A stretch of DNA of 64,000 nucleotides from Actinokineospora globicatena (GTDB lineage Bacteria > Actinomycetota > Actinomycetes > Mycobacteriales > Pseudonocardiaceae): the NCBI RefSeq assembly GCF_024171945.1, contig NZ_JAMTCR010000002.1, positions 2,480,001 to 2,544,000 on the forward strand. Reading direction: 5' to 3'. The position numbers were made by a program, and so were the translations under genes. Below the pieces are notes generated by a model, which saw nothing but the letters and a program-made list of their open reading frames with translations, was not told where the DNA came from and did not search any database. Below are positions 60,823 through 64,000 of the stretch, in pieces. The first letter of the stretch is position 1, and each line of letters begins with the position of its first letter.

Positions 60823-62258
60823 TGCCCGAGGACGCCCCCCGGTCCGAACGGGCCGGGTGGTGGCACGAACCCGACCCCGGGGCGGAGCACGATGCCGCCC
60901 CGGGGGCTTGGTGGGACCCCACCGAGCCGGAGCCGCCCGCTCCGGCGGAATCGGAGCGGGACCCGGTGGAACCGGAGCCGGGGCAGTGGTGGGCCGCTGA
61001 GGCGGCCCTCGCGCCGCCGCCGGAGCCGGCCGGGGACTGGTGGGGTCCTGACGACGCCACCCCGCGCCGCCGTGCACGCCGTGGCCGGGCTGCCGACCCC
61101 TCGGCGGACCCGGGCTCGGTCGAGGCCGATCGGGGCCGTGGTGTCGCGGGATCTGCTGAGGCCGCGCAACGGAATCGCCCGCGCGCGGCCGCGCCGTGGC
61201 CGGACTCCGCAGCCGGCGGCGCCTCGCGGCGCGTGGGCGACACCGAGGATCCGTGGTCTGCCGGGAGTGACCCCGCCGTATTGTCGGCCGCGCGTGCCGA
61301 CGACCTGGATTCCGCTGAGGTCAAGGGCGCGGGCAGGCGCCGTGGCGCCGAGCCACGTGAGCGCGGCGCCGCGCCACGTGAGCGCGGTGCCGAGCCGCGT
61401 GAGCGCAGTGCTGTGCCCTCGCTTGAGGGAGATGGAGCCTCGCCGCGTCGGGGCAGGTCTGGCACTGGAGCTGGCGCGACCTCCAAGCGTGCCGGGAGTT
61501 CAGCGAGGGTGGGTACTTCGCGGCGTGGCGCCGAGGGCAGTGGCGAGTCCACTGTGGAGTCCGCGCGGGCGAGCGGGAAGGTGTGGGAATCCGCTGTGCC
61601 GTCGGCGGATTCCACGGCGGTCGACCTGGCGCGGGAGCAGTTGGCCGCGCTGCGGGAGCGGGCCGCGGCCCGGCCGTCGCCAGAGGTGGGGCCCGGTCCG
61701 GACGGTGGTGCTCCGGACCACGGTGCCGACGAGCGGCAGCCGCGCCGTCGGGCCAAGGCCGAGCCGGTCGAGCTCAGCCGGGACGAGTGGGCGGCCAAGG
61801 CGCGGGACATCTGCTACCGGCAGCTCGCGGCGCGGGACCGGACCCGGCTGGAACTGGCGCAGGTGTTGCGGCGCAAGGAGATCCCCGACGACATCGCCGA
61901 GGTGGTGCTCGGGAAGTTCGACGCGGCCGGGCTGATCAACGACGCCGCGTTCGCCGAGAGCTGGGTGCGGTCGCGGCACACCCACCGGGGCCTGGGCCGC
62001 CGGGCGCTGGCCACGGAGCTGCGCCGCAAGGGGGTCGACGACGAGGTCGTCGCCGAGGCGGTCGCGGCCGTGGACGCCGACGCCGAGCAGGAACGGGCCG
62101 CCGACCTGGTCGCCAAGAAGCTCGGGGCCATGCGCGCCCTGGACGAGCAGACCAAGATCCGCCGCCTCGTGGCCATGCTGGCCCGCCGCGGCTACGGCGA
62201 GGGCATGGCCTACCGGGTCGTGCGCGCCGCGCTCGACGGCGTCGACCCGGCCGACTAG
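60822..62258 (+). CDS. recX: RecX regulator with ~310-residue disordered N-terminal extension
   Basis: 478 residues; typical RecX is 150-270. The RecX domain is at about 320-478 (KARDICYRQLAARDRTRLEL, then AFAESWVRSRHTHRGLGRRAL). It binds the RecA filament groove and limits RecA activity. The extension has four Trp-Trp motifs (13-14, 30-31, 56-57, 73-74), spaced 17-26 residues in acidic proline-rich context, and an 8-residue repeat GAEPRERG/GAAPRERG/GAEPRERS at 175-198. Stop and start overlap with recA (TGATG), so translation is coupled. Confidence 0.9.
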   Translation: MPEDAPRSERAGWWHEPDPGAEHDAAPGAWWDPTEPEPPAPAESERDPVEPEPGQWWAAEAALAPPPEPAGDWWGPDDATPRRRARRGRAADPSADPGSVEADRGRGVAGSAEAAQRNRPRAAAPWPDSAAGGASRRVGDTEDPWSAGSDPAVLSAARADDLDSAEVKGAGRRRGAEPRERGAAPRERGAEPRERSAVPSLEGDGASPRRGRSGTGAGATSKRAGSSARVGTSRRGAEGSGESTVESARASGKVWESAVPSADSTAVDLAREQLAALRERAAARPSPEVGPGPDGGAPDHGADERQPRRRAKAEPVELSRDEWAAKARDICYRQLAARDRTRLELAQVLRRKEIPDDIAEVVLGKFDAAGLINDAAFAESWVRSRHTHRGLGRRALATELRRKGVDDEVVAEAVAAVDADAEQERAADLVAKKLGAMRALDEQTKIRRLVAMLARRGYGEGMAYRVVRAALDGVDPAD

Positions 62259-62270
62259 CGGCGACCGGAC

Positions 62271-62287
62271 CATCACCCGCGGTGATG
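62271..62287 (+). terminator. Small hairpin after recX
   Basis: CATCACC-CGC-GGTGATG, a perfect 7-bp stem with a 3-base loop, 13 bases after the recX stop. No T-run; terminator or operator. Confidence 0.45.
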
Positions 62288-62459
62288 ATCCCCCCGGTTC
62301 TGGCGGCGAATTCTCGGGCGTCGAACGGCCCCTCCGCACCGCCCGCGATGACCTTGAGGGCCGACCACAGTGGCCAGTGTCACAACGAACACTTCGCGGC
62401 CGCTTCCCTTGTCCGACAACGGTTCCACCTGCCATAACACCGTACGGCCGACCGGCTCG

Positions 62460-62475
62460 TGTGCGCGAGATCACA
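62460..62475. promoter_or_regulatory. Crp/GlxR-like site 1 upstream of sdh operon
   Basis: TGTGCGCGAGATCACA: one mismatch (C for A at position 5) to TGTGA-N6-TCACA. A weaker copy AGTGG-N6-TCACA is at 62369-62384. Confidence 0.6.
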
Positions 62476-62524
62476 GGTGTTGACCACCGTTGGCGAGGGG
62501 TCGATCACCCACCGACCCGCCGTC

Positions 62525-62540
62525 TGTGGTACTTGTCACA
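62525..62540. promoter_or_regulatory. Crp/GlxR-like site 2 upstream of sdh operon
   Basis: TGTGGTACTTGTCACA: one mismatch to TGTGA-N6-TCACA, 65 bp (about six turns) after site 1 and 98 bp before the next start codon. The rest of the 379-bp gap 62259-62637 contains no gene I can support. Confidence 0.65.
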
Positions 62541-62637
62541 TCTGCCGTTGCAAGGCACAGTCGGCGACGAGCGGCACCACGGGTCCCCCCGACGGCACGG
62601 GCCCGGCCGCGACCAGACCGAGGTACGGAGGTGCGAG

Positions 62638-62919
62638 ATGTCGAGTACGGAGATCAGTGAGCTGCAGCGGACCATCGGCCAGCTGCGGCAGTGCGTCGGA
62701 GCCCTGCGGGCCCGGTACGGCGACGTGCCCGCCGTGCGCAGGCTCGCCAACGACCTCGAGCGCATCGACATCGACGTCGCCGACTTCACCACCACGCCCT
62801 CGGCGCCGGTGCCGAGGCGGGCGGAGGCGGCCGAGGTCGTCGTCGTCCCCGACACCCCGTACGACCCCGCGCTCTGGCACGGCGCCGACGACGAGGGAGT
62901 CGGCGGCTACCAGCGCTAA
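62638..62919 (+). CDS. Small conserved protein at head of sdh operon
   Basis: 93 residues from an ATG after GGAG. An N-terminal coiled-coil-like helix (ISELQRTIGQLRQCVGALRARYG) is followed by a hydrophilic linker with a repeated acidic/Val stretch and a Trp-containing tail. I recognise no named family. It is 30 bp upstream of the SDH membrane subunit gene, in the same direction, so it is probably co-transcribed. Confidence 0.72.
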   Translation: MSSTEISELQRTIGQLRQCVGALRARYGDVPAVRRLANDLERIDIDVADFTTTPSAPVPRRAEAAEVVVVPDTPYDPALWHGADDEGVGGYQR

Positions 62920-62949
62920 CCCACCACACAGCTCAACAACGAGGACACG

Positions 62950-63732
62950 ATGACGTCAGGTGTTGGCGCCCCCACCCGGGCGAGTATCTCCGCGCGCACC
63001 CTGCGGACCGACCGGTGGTGGCTCCCGCCCCTGCTCACCAACCTGGGCCTGTTCGCCTTCGTCGCCTACGCGACCGTCCGCTCGTTCATGGGCAAGTGGT
63101 ACTGGGTCGAGGACTACGGCTACCTGACGCCGTTCTACTCGCCCTGCCTCAGCGAGTCGTGCCTGCCGGGATCCAGCCACTTCGGCACCCCGCTGCCGGA
63201 GCTGCCCGGCTGGATCCCGCTCGGGTTCGTCGCGCTGCCGTTCCTGCTCGGCTTCCGGCTGACCTGCTACTACTACCGCAAGGCCTACTACCGGTCGGTG
63301 TGGCAGTCGCCGCCCGCCTGCGCGGTGGCCGAGCCGCACGCGTCCTACTCGGGGGAGACGCGCCTGCCGCTGATCGTGCAGAACGCCCACCGCTACTTCT
63401 TCTACGTGGCGCTGCTCGTCTCGGTGGTCAACACATACGACGCCGTCGTGGCCCTCACCCACGGCCTCGGCGTGGGGAACCTGATCCTGCTCACCAACGT
63501 GGTCCTGCTCTGGGCCTACACGCTCTCGTGCCACTCGTGCAGGCACATCGCGGGCGGCAGGCTCAAGCACTTCTCCAAGCACCCCGTGCGCTACCGCGCG
63601 TGGACCCTCGTCTCCAAGCTCAACGTCCACCACATGCGGCTGGCTTGGACGACGCTGGGCACCCTGGTGCTGACGGACCTCTACGTGATGCTCGTCGCCA
63701 GCGGTGCCATCTCCGACCTGCGGATTTTCTAA
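62950..63732 (+). CDS. Succinate dehydrogenase membrane (cytochrome b-type) subunit
   Basis: 260 residues with five or more spans and His residues in or near them (NAHRYFFYVALLV, LSCHSCRHIAGG, LNVHHMRLAWTT) that fit haem b ligands. Resembles the Sdh1 membrane subunit of actinobacteria (Rv0249c-like), which passes electrons from succinate oxidation to menaquinone. GAGG precedes the ATG. It is followed after 23 bp by the flavoprotein gene. Confidence 0.85.
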   Translation: MTSGVGAPTRASISARTLRTDRWWLPPLLTNLGLFAFVAYATVRSFMGKWYWVEDYGYLTPFYSPCLSESCLPGSSHFGTPLPELPGWIPLGFVALPFLLGFRLTCYYYRKAYYRSVWQSPPACAVAEPHASYSGETRLPLIVQNAHRYFFYVALLVSVVNTYDAVVALTHGLGVGNLILLTNVVLLWAYTLSCHSCRHIAGGRLKHFSKHPVRYRAWTLVSKLNVHHMRLAWTTLGTLVLTDLYVMLVASGAISDLRIF

Positions 63733-63755
63733 GAGCACTTTCTCGAGAGGAACAC

Positions 63756-64000
63756 ATGACCGAGGTCGAGCGCCACTCCTACGACGTGGTGGTCATCGGG
63801 GCTGGTGGCGCGGGGCTGCGCGCGGTGATCGAGGCCAGGCAGCGGGGGCTGCGCGTGGCCGTGGTGTGCAAGTCGCTGTTCGGCAAGGCGCACACGGTGA
63901 TGGCCGAGGGCGGCTGCGCCGCGTCGATGGGCAACGCGAACTCCAACGACAACTGGCAGGTGCACTTCCGCGACACCATGCGCGGCGGCAAGTTCCTGAA
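63756..64000 (+). CDS. sdhA: Succinate dehydrogenase/fumarate reductase flavoprotein subunit, 3' end outside window
   Basis: First ~81 residues only. DVVVIGAGGAGLRAVIEA is the FAD-binding motif, and LFGKAHTVMAEGGCAASMGNAN contains the His that carries covalent FAD in the family. GAGAGG precedes the ATG. The gene runs off the right edge. Confidence 0.92.
   Translation, partial: MTEVERHSYDVVVIGAGGAGLRAVIEARQRGLRVAVVCKSLFGKAHTVMAEGGCAASMGNANSNDNWQVHFRDTMRGGKFL

Overview
This window comes from a high-GC actinobacterium, most likely of the Pseudonocardiaceae (Actinokineospora/Saccharothrix-like). The reasons are third-position GC bias, frequent GTG starts, many leaderless-type promoters, mycothiol-type enzymes, a RecA with mycobacterial-style SOS control, and a gene order that from memory follows Mycobacterium tuberculosis Rv2191-Rv2170 and then Rv2738c-Rv2736c. 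The family assignment is inference. No tRNA, rRNA, CRISPR array, prophage or intact transposase is visible.

Layout. 1-9.2 kb: a serine hydrolase cut by the window edge, a lone Lrp/AsnC-type domain, a YbaB-like protein, a DEDDh-exonuclease/GIY-YIG fusion under a damage-type promoter, an antitoxin/PIN pair, a NYN nuclease and a two-domain peptidoglycan hydrolase. 9.6-22 kb: cell-envelope genes (NlpC/P60 endopeptidase, HExxH protease, PimB'-like mannosyltransferase, acyl-CoA synthetase, SRPBCC proteins, ArsA-like ATPase, ROK kinase), interrupted by a probable type VII secretion cargo operon at 14.1-15.6 kb. 22-33 kb: class II DAHP synthase, small-molecule kinase, amidase, TspO, a phosphofructokinase with pyrophosphate-type residues, RNase AS, an acyltransferase and a hydrolase. 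33-45 kb: a PASTA-domain PknL-like kinase opposite its Rv2175c-like DNA-binding partner, a carotenoid operon (idsA-crtI-lipoprotein-crtB), a MetF-like protein, an LppM-like protein and a DUF885 protein. 45-50 kb: YbaK, an SOS-box-controlled HEPN gene with a mycothiol-dependent enzyme, VOC proteins and an ECF sigma factor with a META-domain partner. 50-62 kb: Lhr helicase, a tandem pair of membrane-anchored Hsp70-ATPases, DUF3046, recA and recX. 62.6-64 kb: start of a succinate dehydrogenase operon behind Crp-like sites.

The most unusual content is: (1) two adjacent Hsp70-type ATPases, each joined through one membrane span to a related cysteine-containing extracytoplasmic domain; (2) a gap-free 163-bp intergenic repeat present twice (about 88% identical by hand count), with a third diverged copy, carrying a DnaA-box-like motif, a promoter and a GC hairpin; (3) a DNA-damage layer read directly from motifs: perfect or near-perfect SOS boxes before the HEPN gene and recA, and PafBC-type motifs before the DEDDh/GIY-YIG gene (perfect), recA (near) and lhr (weak); (4) two MITE-like inverted-repeat elements, one of which covers the stop codons of both flanking genes.
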